Assembly: GCA_965656875.1 (NCBI GenBank)
Contig: CBFHMJ010000054.1
Location: forward strand, 151,608-215,607
Origin: CBFHMJ01 sp965656875
Lineage (GTDB): Bacteria; Pseudomonadota; Gammaproteobacteria; Enterobacterales; Alteromonadaceae
Direction: 5' to 3'
Length of the DNA: 64,000 nucleotides
Position 1 is the stretch's first letter; every line of letters starts with the position of its first letter. The position numbers were made by a program, and so were the translations under genes. Below the pieces are notes generated by a model, which had not been told where the DNA came from, did no database searches, and saw nothing but the letters and a program-made list of their open reading frames with translations. This document shows, one piece after another, positions 25,426 through 34,569 of this stretch.

Positions 25426-27006
25426 ATGAGCAAAGATATTCATGACCATCGAATTCTAATTTTGGACTTTGGTTCTCAGTACACTCAACTTATTGCACGT
25501 CGGGTTCGTGAAATAGGTGTTTATTGTGAGTTATGGGCCTGGGACGTAACTGAAGAACAAATTAAAGACTTTAATCCTACCGGGATTATTTTATCGGGTG
25601 GTCCGGAGAGTGTGACAGAAGATCAATCACCTCGTGCGCCGGAATATGTCTTTAATGCTGGTGTGCCTTTGTTGGGCATTTGTTATGGCATGCAAACCAT
25701 GGCTGAACAACTGGGTGGTGCCGTACAGGGCGCGACGGATTCCAGAGAGTTTGGTTATGCTCAGATTGAACTGACTGAGACATCAACATTATTCAAGAAC
25801 ATTGAAGATTCAGTTGGTGAAAATGGCAATGCGCTGTTGGATGTCTGGATGAGCCACGGTGACAAAGTAAGTGCTATTCCTGAAGGCTTTACGACAGTTG
25901 CTACCACGCCTAATTGCCCGCATGCGGCAATGGTTAACGAAGACAAACGCTGGTACGGAATTCAGTTCCATCCGGAAGTAACACATACTCGCCAGGGTTT
26001 ACGTATTCTTGAACACTTTGTGGTTGATGCGTGTGGTTGTGAAAAACTGTGGACACCAGGCACGATTATTGAAGATGCGGTTGAGCGTATCAAACAACTG
26101 GTTGGCGACGATGAAGTTGTTTTAGGCTTATCTGGTGGTGTTGATTCATCCGTTACGGCCATGCTGATTCAACGCGCTATTGGCGACCGACTAACATGTG
26201 TATTCGTCGATAATGGTTTATTGCGTTTGAACGAAGCACAGCAAGTTATGGAAATGTTTGGTGATCACTATGGATTAAACATTGTTCATATTGATGCAGA
26301 GCAGCGCTTCTTAACTGAAATGGCTGGCGAGAACGATCCAGAGCAAAAACGTAAAATTATTGGACGCGTATTCGTTGAAATCTTTGATGAAGAAGCGAGT
26401 AAGATCCAAAATGCGAAATGGCTGGGACAAGGTACTATTTACCCTGATGTCATTGAGTCTGCGGGTTCTGCAACCGGTAAAGCGCATGTGATTAAATCTC
26501 ACCATAATGTCGGCGGTTTACCGGAAGACATGGAACTTGGTTTGGTTGAACCATTACGTGAGTTGTTTAAAGACGAAGTACGTAAAATTGGTCTTGAACT
26601 GGGCTTACCGTATGACATGTTATTCCGTCATCCGTTCCCGGGTCCTGGTTTAGGTGTTCGTGTGTTAGGTGAAGTGAAGAAAGAATACTGTGATTTACTT
26701 CGTCGCGCAGATGCTATCTTTATTGAAGAACTCCACAAAGCGGATTTATATCATAAAGTTAGCCAGGCGTTTGCCGTATTCCTTCCAGTAAAATCAGTTG
26801 GTGTTATGGGCGACGCGCGTAAATACGATTATGTAATCGCATTACGTGCTGTTGAAACAATCGACTTTATGACAGCTCACTGGGCTGAATTACCGTATTC
26901 ATTACTGGGTCATGTGTCGAACCGCATCATCAACGAAATCGATGGGATTTCTCGCGTAGTTTACGATATTTCAGGTAAACCACCAGCGACGATTGAGTGG
27001 GAATAA
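25426..27006 (+). CDS. guaA: GMP synthase (glutamine-hydrolysing)
   Basis: A 526-residue two-domain enzyme converting XMP to GMP with ATP and glutamine. The N-terminal class I glutaminase has GICYGMQTM (nucleophile Cys near residue 87) and the His/Glu of FHPEVTHT near 185. The ATP pyrophosphatase domain has the PP-loop LGLSGGVDSS near 235. The C-terminal dimerisation domain ends with the family signature PPATIEWE. The length is normal. It follows guaB on the same strand and is closed by a bidirectional terminator. Confidence 0.98.
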   Translation: MSKDIHDHRILILDFGSQYTQLIARRVREIGVYCELWAWDVTEEQIKDFNPTGIILSGGPESVTEDQSPRAPEYVFNAGVPLLGICYGMQTMAEQLGGAVQGATDSREFGYAQIELTETSTLFKNIEDSVGENGNALLDVWMSHGDKVSAIPEGFTTVATTPNCPHAAMVNEDKRWYGIQFHPEVTHTRQGLRILEHFVVDACGCEKLWTPGTIIEDAVERIKQLVGDDEVVLGLSGGVDSSVTAMLIQRAIGDRLTCVFVDNGLLRLNEAQQVMEMFGDHYGLNIVHIDAEQRFLTEMAGENDPEQKRKIIGRVFVEIFDEEASKIQNAKWLGQGTIYPDVIESAGSATGKAHVIKSHHNVGGLPEDMELGLVEPLRELFKDEVRKIGLELGLPYDMLFRHPFPGPGLGVRVLGEVKKEYCDLLRRADAIFIEELHKADLYHKVSQAFAVFLPVKSVGVMGDARKYDYVIALRAVETIDFMTAHWAELPYSLLGHVSNRIINEIDGISRVVYDISGKPPATIEWE

Positions 27007-27058
27007 CCAGCGTTATTGGCTGAATTAACCCGTTATAAGCGGGCTTAATCAGCATAGA

Positions 27059-27087
27059 GAAAGGCATCCAGTTGGATGCCTTTTTGA
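27059..27087. terminator. Bidirectional Rho-independent terminator (guaA / small convergent gene)
   Basis: AAGGCATCC and GGATGCCTT pair around AGTT; TTTTT follows on the plus strand and an A-rich GAGAAAGG flank precedes it. It ends guaA and probably the convergent 71-residue gene as well. Confidence 0.88.
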
Positions 27088-27089
27088 TC

Positions 27090-27305
27090 TCAGAGTTTTT
27101 CGAATTCTTTTTTCACCTGATAACTGCTATCGGTGACGATGGATTCCAGCACTTCAACACGTTGTTTTAGTTCGTTGATTTCTTTTTGTTGGCGTTCAAG
27201 TTGTTCTTTGTCTGCTTTGGATTGAGACTTTTTATTTGCGCTCAGGTAATTTACGGCGACAATGCTGCCACAGATGATGCCAGCCAGTGCTATAACTTTG
27301 TCCAT
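27090..27305 (-). CDS. Small single-pass membrane protein with coiled coil (PspB-like)
   Basis: About 71 residues from the ATG at 27305 (a TTG and an ATG slightly upstream are alternatives but lack a better binding site). One N-terminal membrane helix (KVIALAGIICGSIVAVNYL) is followed by a Lys/Gln/Glu-rich coiled coil. The end, VEVLESIVTDSSYQVKKEF, resembles the conserved end of PspB, the phage-shock co-regulator that anchors PspC. No pspA, pspC or pspF is in the window, so it is an orphan; the resemblance is short and the assignment tentative. Convergent with guaA. Confidence 0.65.
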   Translation of the reverse strand: MDKVIALAGIICGSIVAVNYLSANKKSQSKADKEQLERQQKEINELKQRVEVLESIVTDSSYQVKKEFEKL

Positions 27306-27397
27306 GAATGTTCTCATCAAATTTGTTTTGTGATGGTGTTATTCAAAACCAGGCTGTACAAAAACTCAAATATTTAATTTCAAAATCAGGTAGATAA

Positions 27398-27919
27398 ATG
27401 CAACAAACCGTTTATAACGACGAATACTGGATGAAAAAAGCGATGGAAGCGGCTGCAAAAGCCGAAGCTGTTGGAGAGATCCCTGTTGGCGCTGTCGTTG
27501 TAAAAGATAATACATTGATTGCTGAAGGATGGAATGTGTCGATTACTCAACATGACCCGTCAGGGCATGCTGAAATGATGGCAATTCGCGAAGCGGGGAA
27601 AATCATTGAGAATTATCGTCTGGTTGATTGCACCCTGTATGTTACGCTTGAACCTTGTCCTATGTGTGCCGGTTTGTTGGTGCATAGTCGTATTCAACGG
27701 CTGGTTTTCGGTGCTGCGGATTATAAAACAGGGGCTGCGGGTAGTATTATGGATCTGACCCGGCATGAGCAGTTAAATCATCAAATGGAAGTCACGGGTG
27801 GAGTCATGGAAGAGGCGTGTAGTGAGATGATTTCTGCATTTTTTAAACGTCGCCGGGCTGAAAAGAAAGCAGCAAAAAAGCAGTTGCTGAATAATGGTGA
27901 TTCAACAAACTGCCTTTAG
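27398..27919 (+). CDS. tadA: tRNA-specific adenosine deaminase
   Basis: A 173-residue zinc enzyme that converts adenosine 34 of tRNA-Arg(ACG) to inosine. The zinc and catalytic residues are all visible: GHAEMMAIREAG (zinc His, proton-shuttle Glu) and EPCPMCAGLLVHSRI (two zinc Cys). The basic C-terminal tail (KRRRAEKKAAKKQ) binds tRNA. Length is normal. It follows guaA as in many gammaproteobacteria, but the usual next gene, mltF, is absent. Its last 18 bases overlap the end of the convergent small gene. Confidence 0.97.
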   Translation: MQQTVYNDEYWMKKAMEAAAKAEAVGEIPVGAVVVKDNTLIAEGWNVSITQHDPSGHAEMMAIREAGKIIENYRLVDCTLYVTLEPCPMCAGLLVHSRIQRLVFGAADYKTGAAGSIMDLTRHEQLNHQMEVTGGVMEEACSEMISAFFKRRRAEKKAAKKQLLNNGDSTNCL

Positions 27920-28060
27920 TGGTGCTTCCATCATATAGATCATGTTAAACATCTTACGGCGATTGATCACGCGTTGATGAATGTGCTTTCTTCTGTTTCT
28001 TCGTCTTGCCAGTGACATATGAGACTTTTTAGCTTTTAAGAAAAAACGTCTTTTCTTCAT
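27902..28060 (-). CDS. Small strongly basic protein, 52 aa
   Basis: An upstream in-frame start exists, but the ATG at 28060 is preceded by a near-perfect GGAGGAAAT site, so a 52-residue product is likely. About 19 of 52 residues are Lys, Arg or His, concentrated in the first 36 (KKRRFFLKAKK, RRRNRRKH); the C-terminal 16 are hydrophobic with several Met and end in Cys. The charge suggests RNA or ribosome binding. It is not a ribosomal protein or ArfA that I recognise. It overlaps tadA tail to tail, and a small hairpin with a T-rich flank inside tadA (27870-27889, minus strand) could terminate it. Confidence 0.6.
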   Translation of the reverse strand: MKKRRFFLKAKKSHMSLARRRNRRKHIHQRVINRRKMFNMIYMMEAPLKAVC

Positions 28061-28570
28061 TATTTCCTCCAAATTTTGGTTTAACACATGACTCGATTCC
28101 TTCTTATCAGGTGCTATTGACCAGGATAGCGTGTCTGTATGACATCATTGTTACTGCCTTTTCGAATAACCGATACCGGGGGAGTTTTCCCCTTCATCAT
28201 GTTCAGACACTAAAATTGCGTTAATTTCGACCTTCGTTGAAAAATTTTTTATTACGTTGAACTGAAACTTTCAGGTGAATAAAACGATAATGGAAAGTTA
28301 ACAAAACGCGGGTTGAAACTGCGTCGAACGGCCGATAACAACTATTATTAACACATTTTGATTATAAAGCGATAGGTTTCTGACCGTGTGGTCAGAAAAA
28401 ATGTAAAAAAACGCATGCGTGGATGGCTAAAAAATGCGCCAAAACAGGTTGAAAAACACTCGATTGTAATGAAGGAATTCACAGGGACACTATTAAAAAG
28501 CGGCTAACCTTCTTCTATAATAGCGACCCAATTTAGTCGCTCCTCCATTTTACTTTTTGGTGAAAAATCT
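28061..28570. other. Gene-free interval, 510 bp, upstream of purL
   Basis: It holds the promoter of the small basic gene on the minus strand and of purL on the plus strand, a 10-base palindrome ACGCATGCGT at 28411-28420, and a short hairpin CTGACC-GTGT-GGTCAG at 28380-28395. No PurR-like box was recognised. The mltF gene usually found here is missing. Confidence 0.5.
28493..28521 (+). promoter_or_regulatory. Candidate purL promoter
   Basis: TTAAAA, 17 bases, then a perfect TATAAT. The transcript would begin around a short hairpin, AGCGAC-N8-GTCGCT (28522-28541), about 30 bases ahead of the purL start. Confidence 0.5.
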
Positions 28571-31500
28571 ATGTTGATCCTTCGTGGCGCACCTGCGTTA
28601 TCTGAATTTCGTGTTCAAAAACTTTTAAGTCAATTTAGAGATCTTAATCTCCCGGTTACATCCATCTATGCTGAATATGTTCATCTGGCTGACACAGCAT
28701 CAGAACTAACCGGTGAAGAGTCGAAGATTCTGGATAAGCTGTTAACTTATGGTCCGGCGATTCCAGAACAATCACCAACCGGTAATCTTTTCTTCGTCAC
28801 TCCCCGCCCTGGCACTATCTCTCCCTGGTCATCTAAAGCAACAAACATCGCACAAAACTGTGGTTTAACATCAATTAAGCGTATTGAGCGTGGGCTGGCC
28901 TGGTATATCGGCACAGAAGCCTCATTAACGGGTGTTCAACTGGAGTCTGTTCTGGCTGCGATTCATGACCGTATGACGGAAAGCGTATTTACTACGCTGG
29001 AAGAGGGCGAAAACCTGTTTATTGAAGAAAAACCAGGTCACTTCACCAGTATAGATGTGTTGTCAGGTGGCCGTGGTGCATTGGAAGAAGCGAATGTTTC
29101 ACTTGGTTTAGCGCTGGCTGATGATGAAATTGATTATCTGGTGACCAGTTTCAAACAACTGGGTCGTAACCCAAATGATATTGAACTGTATATGTTTGCC
29201 CAGGCGAATTCTGAACACTGTCGCCATAAGATTTTTAATGCAGACTGGACAATCGATGGTGTCGTACAGCCGAAATCTCTGTTCAAGATGATCAAGAACA
29301 CCTATGAAAAGACACCGGACAATGTTCTGTCAGCTTACAGTGATAATGCTGCGGTTATGGCGGGAAGCGAAGCAGGTCGGTTCTTCCCTGATAATGATCG
29401 AGAGTACAACTACCACCACGAAGCAATCGACATCCTGATGAAAGTCGAAACCCATAATCACCCGACTGCGATTTCTCCATTCCCTGGTGCGGCTACTGGG
29501 TCTGGTGGTGAAATTCGTGATGAAGGCGCGACGGGTCGAGGTTCTAAACCAAAAGCAGGTTTAGTCGGCTTTTCAGTATCTAACCTGAACATTCCGGGTT
29601 TTGAGCAGCCGTGGGAAGTGAGCTACGGCAAGCCTGACCGCATCGTTTCTGCGCTGGATATCATGACGGAAGGCCCGTTAGGTGGTGCAGCATTTAATAA
29701 TGAATTTGGTCGTCCGAATATTCTGGGTTACTTCCGTAGCTACGAAGCGGATGTCAACAGCCACAATGGTCAGGAAGTTCGTGGTTATCACAAACCGATC
29801 ATGATTGCTGGTGGTTTGGGTAATATTCGCCGTGATCATGTTGAAAAAGGTGAAATTCCAGTCGGTGCGAAACTGGTCGTACTGGGTGGTCCGGCAATGA
29901 ATATCGGTCTTGGTGGTGGTGCTGCTTCCTCAATGACCTCTGGCCAGTCAAGCGCAGATCTTGATTTCGCGTCGGTCCAGCGTGATAACCCTGAAATGGA
30001 GCGTCGTTGTCAGGAAGTTATTGATCGCTGTTGGCAAATGGGCGATGACAATCCAATTGCCTTTATCCACGATGTGGGCGCGGGCGGTTTATCCAATGCA
30101 TTCCCTGAGTTAGTAAGCGATGGTGGTCGAGGTGGCATTTTTGAATTAAGAAATGTGCCAAACGATGAGCCGGGCATGTCGCCACATGAGATCTGGTGTA
30201 ACGAATCTCAGGAACGTTATGTCATGGCGATCCCAGCTGAAAAACTGGCGGTCTTCGAAGAGATTTGTCAGCGTGAGCGTGCGCTCTACGCGGTTATTGG
30301 CGAAGCGACAGAAGAAGAACAATTGGTATTGAATGACAGTCATCATGACAACAAGCCAATTGATATGCCGTTAGATGTGTTACTTGGTAAACCACCCAAA
30401 ATGCATCGTGATGTCACCACTGCAAAAGCAGAAGGTGATGTATTTGATCCATCAGTGATTGATATTGCTGATGCTGTACAGCGTTTATTGCGATTACCGA
30501 CCATTGCAGAAAAAACATTCCTGGTAACGATTGGTGATCGAAGTGTAACGGGTCTGGTTGCTCGTGACCAAATGGTTGGTCCGTGGCAGATCCCGGTTGC
30601 AGACTGTGGTGTTACCGCTGCGGCGTTTGATACATATGCGGGCGAAGCAATGTCGATGGGTGAAAGAACGCCTGTGGCATTACTTGATTTTGCAGCATCT
30701 GCTCGTTTAGCGGTGGCCGAAGCGATCACGAATATCATCGGTACTGATATCGGTGATATGAAGCACATAAAACTTTCGGCTAACTGGATGTCTGCCGCAG
30801 GTCATCCGGGTGAAGATGCCGGATTATATGAAGCCGTTAAAGCGGTGGGTGAAGAGCTTTGTCCGGCACTGGGAATAACGATTCCGGTGGGTAAAGACTC
30901 AATGTCAATGAAGACCCGCTGGCAAGATAACGGCGAAGAAAAAGCGGTGACTGCACCGATGTCTTTGATCATTTCTGCTTTTGCAAAAATCAATGATGTC
31001 CGTAAGACCGTGACACCTCAGTTAAGAACGGATAAAGGCGATACACGCCTGATGTTGATTGACCTGAGCAGCGGCAAGAACCGTTTAGGTGCATCTTGTC
31101 TGGCGCAGGTTTATAACAAACTGGGCACTGAAACCCCTGATTTGGATAGTCCAGAAAAGCTGGCTGCCTTATTCACTGTGATGCAAGAGCTGGTTAAAGA
31201 CGAGACTATTCTGGCCTGGCATGATCGCTCTGACGGTGGATTATTTACCACAGTTGCTGAAATGGCATTTGCCGGTCATGTCGGTGTTGAATTGACACTG
31301 AACAATATTGCAGACAGTGATAACGCATCGCGAGTAGCCGCATTATTTAATGAAGAACCAGGCGGTGTATTCCAGCTTAACGCTGAAGATGTCGAACGTG
31401 TTACAGCATTGTTCGCAGAGGCTGGACTTGCTGACAACCTGATTGATTTAGGGCGCCTGACAGATGACGATAATGTATCCATTATTTATGGCGGCGAACT

Positions 31501-32485
31501 GGTTTACCGAGAGTCACGCAATACATTGCGTGGAATCTGGGGTGAAACCACATTGCAGATGCAAAAACTGCGTGATAACCCGACGTGTGCGGAACAGGAA
31601 TATCACGGCAAAATTAATGCAGCGGACCCTGGACTTAATGTTCAACTAACGTTTGACGTCAATGAAGATATTGCTGCACCGGTTATCGCTGCGAACATCA
31701 ATAAAGGGGCTGCGCCTAAGCTGGCCGTTTTGCGTGAGCAGGGTGTTAACTCGCATATTGAAATGGCCGCAGCTTTTGATCGAGCAGGTTTCTCTGCGGT
31801 TGATGTACACATGAGTGACATTCTTGAAGGCCGTTTAACGCTTGAGCAATTCCAGGGCTTAGTGGCGTGTGGTGGTTTCTCTTACGGAGATGTGCTGGGT
31901 GCTGGTGAAGGTTGGGCAAAATCGATTTTGTTCAATGAGATCGCTCGTGAACAGTTCTCAACATTCTTCAATAATCCGGATACCTTTGCGCTGGGTGTGT
32001 GTAACGGCTGTCAAATGTTATCCAACCTTAAGTCTCTGATTCCGGGAAGTGAATCATGGCCGAGATTTGTTCGTAACGAATCTGAACGATTTGAAGCTCG
32101 TTTTAGTTTGGTTGAAGTTCAACCGAGCCCGTCTTTATTCTTTACGGATATGGTTGGATCGCGTATGCCAATCGCTGTGTCTCACGGTGAAGGTCGTGCT
32201 GAATTTAACTCGGTAGAGGCATTGAATGGTGCGTTGAACGGCAACACCGTAGCGATGAAGTATGTGGATAACTTCGGACATGTCACGGAACAATACCCAG
32301 CGAATCCAAATGGATCGCCGCAAGGTATTACAGCGATGACGACAACAGATGGCCGTGTAACGATTATGATGCCGCACCCTGAGCGTGTATTCCGTACTGT
32401 GTCCAACTCATGGCATCCGGAAGACTGGCAGGAAGACAGTGCATGGATGAGAATGTTCAGAAATGCACGAGTGCATATCGGTTAA
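28571..32485 (+). CDS. purL: Phosphoribosylformylglycinamidine synthase
   Basis: A 1304-residue large-type enzyme (family ~1290-1300) catalysing ATP- and glutamine-dependent conversion of FGAR to FGAM, step 4 of purine synthesis. In order: N-terminal PurS-like domain (~1-150), linker and two AIRS-like ATP-binding halves (~170-620 and ~640-1000, with FAQANSEHCRHKIFNADW, KVETHNHPTAISPFPGAATG, IHDVGAGGLSNAFPE and VGKDSMSMKT), and a C-terminal class I glutaminase with nucleophile Cys in GVCNGCQML and MMPHPERVFR near the end. It has its own promoter and stands alone. Confidence 0.98.
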   Translation: MLILRGAPALSEFRVQKLLSQFRDLNLPVTSIYAEYVHLADTASELTGEESKILDKLLTYGPAIPEQSPTGNLFFVTPRPGTISPWSSKATNIAQNCGLTSIKRIERGLAWYIGTEASLTGVQLESVLAAIHDRMTESVFTTLEEGENLFIEEKPGHFTSIDVLSGGRGALEEANVSLGLALADDEIDYLVTSFKQLGRNPNDIELYMFAQANSEHCRHKIFNADWTIDGVVQPKSLFKMIKNTYEKTPDNVLSAYSDNAAVMAGSEAGRFFPDNDREYNYHHEAIDILMKVETHNHPTAISPFPGAATGSGGEIRDEGATGRGSKPKAGLVGFSVSNLNIPGFEQPWEVSYGKPDRIVSALDIMTEGPLGGAAFNNEFGRPNILGYFRSYEADVNSHNGQEVRGYHKPIMIAGGLGNIRRDHVEKGEIPVGAKLVVLGGPAMNIGLGGGAASSMTSGQSSADLDFASVQRDNPEMERRCQEVIDRCWQMGDDNPIAFIHDVGAGGLSNAFPELVSDGGRGGIFELRNVPNDEPGMSPHEIWCNESQERYVMAIPAEKLAVFEEICQRERALYAVIGEATEEEQLVLNDSHHDNKPIDMPLDVLLGKPPKMHRDVTTAKAEGDVFDPSVIDIADAVQRLLRLPTIAEKTFLVTIGDRSVTGLVARDQMVGPWQIPVADCGVTAAAFDTYAGEAMSMGERTPVALLDFAASARLAVAEAITNIIGTDIGDMKHIKLSANWMSAAGHPGEDAGLYEAVKAVGEELCPALGITIPVGKDSMSMKTRWQDNGEEKAVTAPMSLIISAFAKINDVRKTVTPQLRTDKGDTRLMLIDLSSGKNRLGASCLAQVYNKLGTETPDLDSPEKLAALFTVMQELVKDETILAWHDRSDGGLFTTVAEMAFAGHVGVELTLNNIADSDNASRVAALFNEEPGGVFQLNAEDVERVTALFAEAGLADNLIDLGRLTDDDNVSIIYGGELVYRESRNTLRGIWGETTLQMQKLRDNPTCAEQEYHGKINAADPGLNVQLTFDVNEDIAAPVIAANINKGAAPKLAVLREQGVNSHIEMAAAFDRAGFSAVDVHMSDILEGRLTLEQFQGLVACGGFSYGDVLGAGEGWAKSILFNEIAREQFSTFFNNPDTFALGVCNGCQMLSNLKSLIPGSESWPRFVRNESERFEARFSLVEVQPSPSLFFTDMVGSRMPIAVSHGEGRAEFNSVEALNGALNGNTVAMKYVDNFGHVTEQYPANPNGSPQGITAMTTTDGRVTIMMPHPERVFRTVSNSWHPEDWQEDSAWMRMFRNARVHIG

Positions 32486-33030
32486 TGTATCGAAAACTGA
32501 TAAGTAATTCTCATTCGACATATCATTGATTTTTTTACTACTTAAAAATCAATTAATTAGGTACTTAATTGCGTGAGATGCCGTTTTTATAGTAGGCAAA
32601 TCGGTTTGATTTATATACAATGCTAACTGGTCTAAAGGCCATTTAAGATGTAAATCTTTGAGCTTAAAGCCAATCTCACGTAGTTTCATGGATTAGGGTA
32701 ACCGACCTGGATGGTCGGTTCCCTGAAGAACTTCCTTCCTGATTTCTCCATATTTCAATACATCTCTTTGCTAAATTTCTGACGCATCAGTTTAATTTTT
32801 TGTGTTACGCGTTATCCACAACATGTGGCATGGGTTTATGTTCCAGGCTGGTATGATCTGAAAGTGATCGTTGGCAACATGGCCTGATCAATGGGCGGGA
32901 AAACAAAAAGATCACATCCTTGTGAGCGTTTGAGTGGGGTTAACGCCTTTCTCCGGAAGCTACGAACATCCTTGACCGGACAGTGGACTATCGCTAAATG
33001 ATAGAGGAAGAGAATCTGGTAAAGTTAACG
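32486..33030. other. Gene-free interval, 545 bp, with several hairpins
   Basis: Contains a perfect 10-base inverted repeat ATTGATTTTT / AAAAATCAAT at 32525-32553 just after purL (possible terminator), and AACCGACC-TGGAT-GGTCGGTT at 32700-32720. The part from about 32790 to 33020 is less AT-rich than usual spacers but has no gene I can support. It could hold a small RNA or a decayed gene. Confidence 0.45.
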
Positions 33031-33516
33031 CTATAAATCTTCCGGAGAAGTATTCTGAACATTTGGCCAGAACGAATTTGCTTCATCTAAATGAGTCGGG
33101 ATGTCTTCAGACCAGGCTTTCGCGACCGAAACATTCTTATTGACATATAATTTGCCGTCTACGATACGGAAAGCTTTACCATCAATTTCAAATTTCTTAC
33201 CAAACGTCATGCCATAGGCACAAAAACCACCATAGGCTGGTGCATATTTTTCAGGGTTTTTACGAAACAGGTCACGATTTTTTGCTGAGCTGAAGCGATA
33301 GATGGCGTCATTATGGACAGCCGTATACTTACTCAGGCCTTCAACTGGCTTACCAGCGGTGAAATAAGCAACGGCATCGTGTCCGGCAAGAATAACGCCA
33401 TTGGCGTCTGTCTCTGTGTCCACACCTGCTAAGCTTAATGATGAAAATAAAATGCTGCCTGCTACGGTCATACTTTTAATCACTGAGGTCAGTTGGCTTG
33501 CTTTACGTTGTTTCAT
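33031..33516 (-). CDS. Secreted YHS-domain protein
   Basis: The frame extends to 33609, but the Met at 33516 begins a signal peptide (MKQRKASQLTSVIKSMTVAGSILFSSLSLA), giving 161 residues. The mature protein is a YHS domain: GHDAVAYFTAGKPVEGLSKY, YRFSSAKNRDLFRKNPEKYAPAYGGFCAYGM. YHS domains of this type are found in periplasmic proteins and in the ends of metal-transport and oxidase-related proteins; a metal-related role is suspected but not proven. The gene is divergent from the AraC regulator at 33673, which may control it. Confidence 0.85.
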   Translation of the reverse strand: MKQRKASQLTSVIKSMTVAGSILFSSLSLAGVDTETDANGVILAGHDAVAYFTAGKPVEGLSKYTAVHNDAIYRFSSAKNRDLFRKNPEKYAPAYGGFCAYGMTFGKKFEIDGKAFRIVDGKLYVNKNVSVAKAWSEDIPTHLDEANSFWPNVQNTSPEDL

Positions 33517-33672
33517 ATAAATTTTCTCACATGTTTCAGGTAATACCTGTGGGTTGCTGATGTGATAAATAGTAAAGCGGACGGTGATTGATAAGTATGT
33601 CTGAAACAATCAGAAGTATGTCACAAACTATTGTTCCTAAATTAAAACAAGCAGATAAAAGAAATTGAATTA

Positions 33673-34569
33673 ATGGATGCACTTACACAACTCTTCTCAA
33701 CATTTAATGTTAAAGCCAACATTTTTCATAATGGTCAGTATTGTGGTCGATGGGCAGTTGATACCTCGGGATCGGGTTTTATTACTTTTCATGTCATTGC
33801 GCACGGTCAGTGTTTACTGAAGGTGTCAGACGGTGATTCGGCTATTTCGCTAAATAAAGGCGATATGGTGTTGTTTCCTCGTGATGTCACGCATTGCCTG
33901 ACAACTGACGACACCTTTGAAACTGCGAAAAATCAGGCAACGTCCCGAGGGTGGACTGACGGCGAACAGGCAGACAGCACCGGACTGGTTTGTGGCATCT
34001 TTGAACATCATCATCCGCTGGTTGAACATTTTATCCGGGAATTACCGGAATATGTGGTGATCCGAAGTAACGACGAATCGACTCTTATTACCCGGTTAAT
34101 GGAGACGTTAATAGACGAGTCAAAGAAAGGTATGCAGGGCGTTGATTACATTATTAATCATCTTGCAGACTGCATTCTGGCTGTATTGCTACGTGAACAT
34201 TTGTCGGTTGATAAAGGGATGTTGGCAGGTTTGCTCCATCCGAAACTTGGGCTGGCGTTACAAGCGATTCATGAGAAACCCGTAGCGAAATGGACCATTG
34301 AAACCCTGGCAGCCATATGTCATTTGTCTAAAGCACAATTTGCTGCACAATTTAAACAAACGCTTGGATTAACACCGATGGAATACGTCACACAGTGGGT
34401 ATTTTCAAATGCTTACCTGGCGCTGGAAGCGCAAGAATCGACACTTGCTGTGGCGTTAACTTGTGGTTACGACAATGAGTCGTCTTTTTCCAAGGCATTT
34501 AAACGTGTCATGAAGGTTTCCCCCGGCGCTGTCAGAAAAGCGGGTAGTGAGGCCGCGTCGGTGAGCTAA
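33673..34569 (+). CDS. AraC-family transcriptional regulator with cupin sensor domain
   Basis: A 298-residue regulator. The N-terminal ~180 residues form a cupin-like domain of the AraC_binding_2/cupin_6 type (WAVDTSGSGFITFHVIAHGQCLLKV, GDMVLFPRDVTHCL, GLVCGIFEHHHPLVEHF). The C-terminal ~100 residues hold the double helix-turn-helix (WTIETLAAICHLSKAQFAAQFKQTLGLTPMEYVTQW and VALTCGYDNESSFSKAFKRVM). Such regulators often control nearby oxidoreductase genes in response to small molecules. It is divergent from the YHS gene, and its stop overlaps that of the histidine kinase by 4 bases. Confidence 0.93.
   Translation: MDALTQLFSTFNVKANIFHNGQYCGRWAVDTSGSGFITFHVIAHGQCLLKVSDGDSAISLNKGDMVLFPRDVTHCLTTDDTFETAKNQATSRGWTDGEQADSTGLVCGIFEHHHPLVEHFIRELPEYVVIRSNDESTLITRLMETLIDESKKGMQGVDYIINHLADCILAVLLREHLSVDKGMLAGLLHPKLGLALQAIHEKPVAKWTIETLAAICHLSKAQFAAQFKQTLGLTPMEYVTQWVFSNAYLALEAQESTLAVALTCGYDNESSFSKAFKRVMKVSPGAVRKAGSEAASVS

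Noticed and set aside
28411..28420. ACGCATGCGT palindrome as a PurR operator of purL
   Set aside because: It lacks the PurR consensus ACGCAAACGTTTGCGT and lies over 80 bases upstream of the predicted promoter.
32891..33001. 36-codon ATG frame with a basic product in the purL-YHS gap
   Set aside because: No binding site and no family resemblance; kept only as part of the note on that interval.
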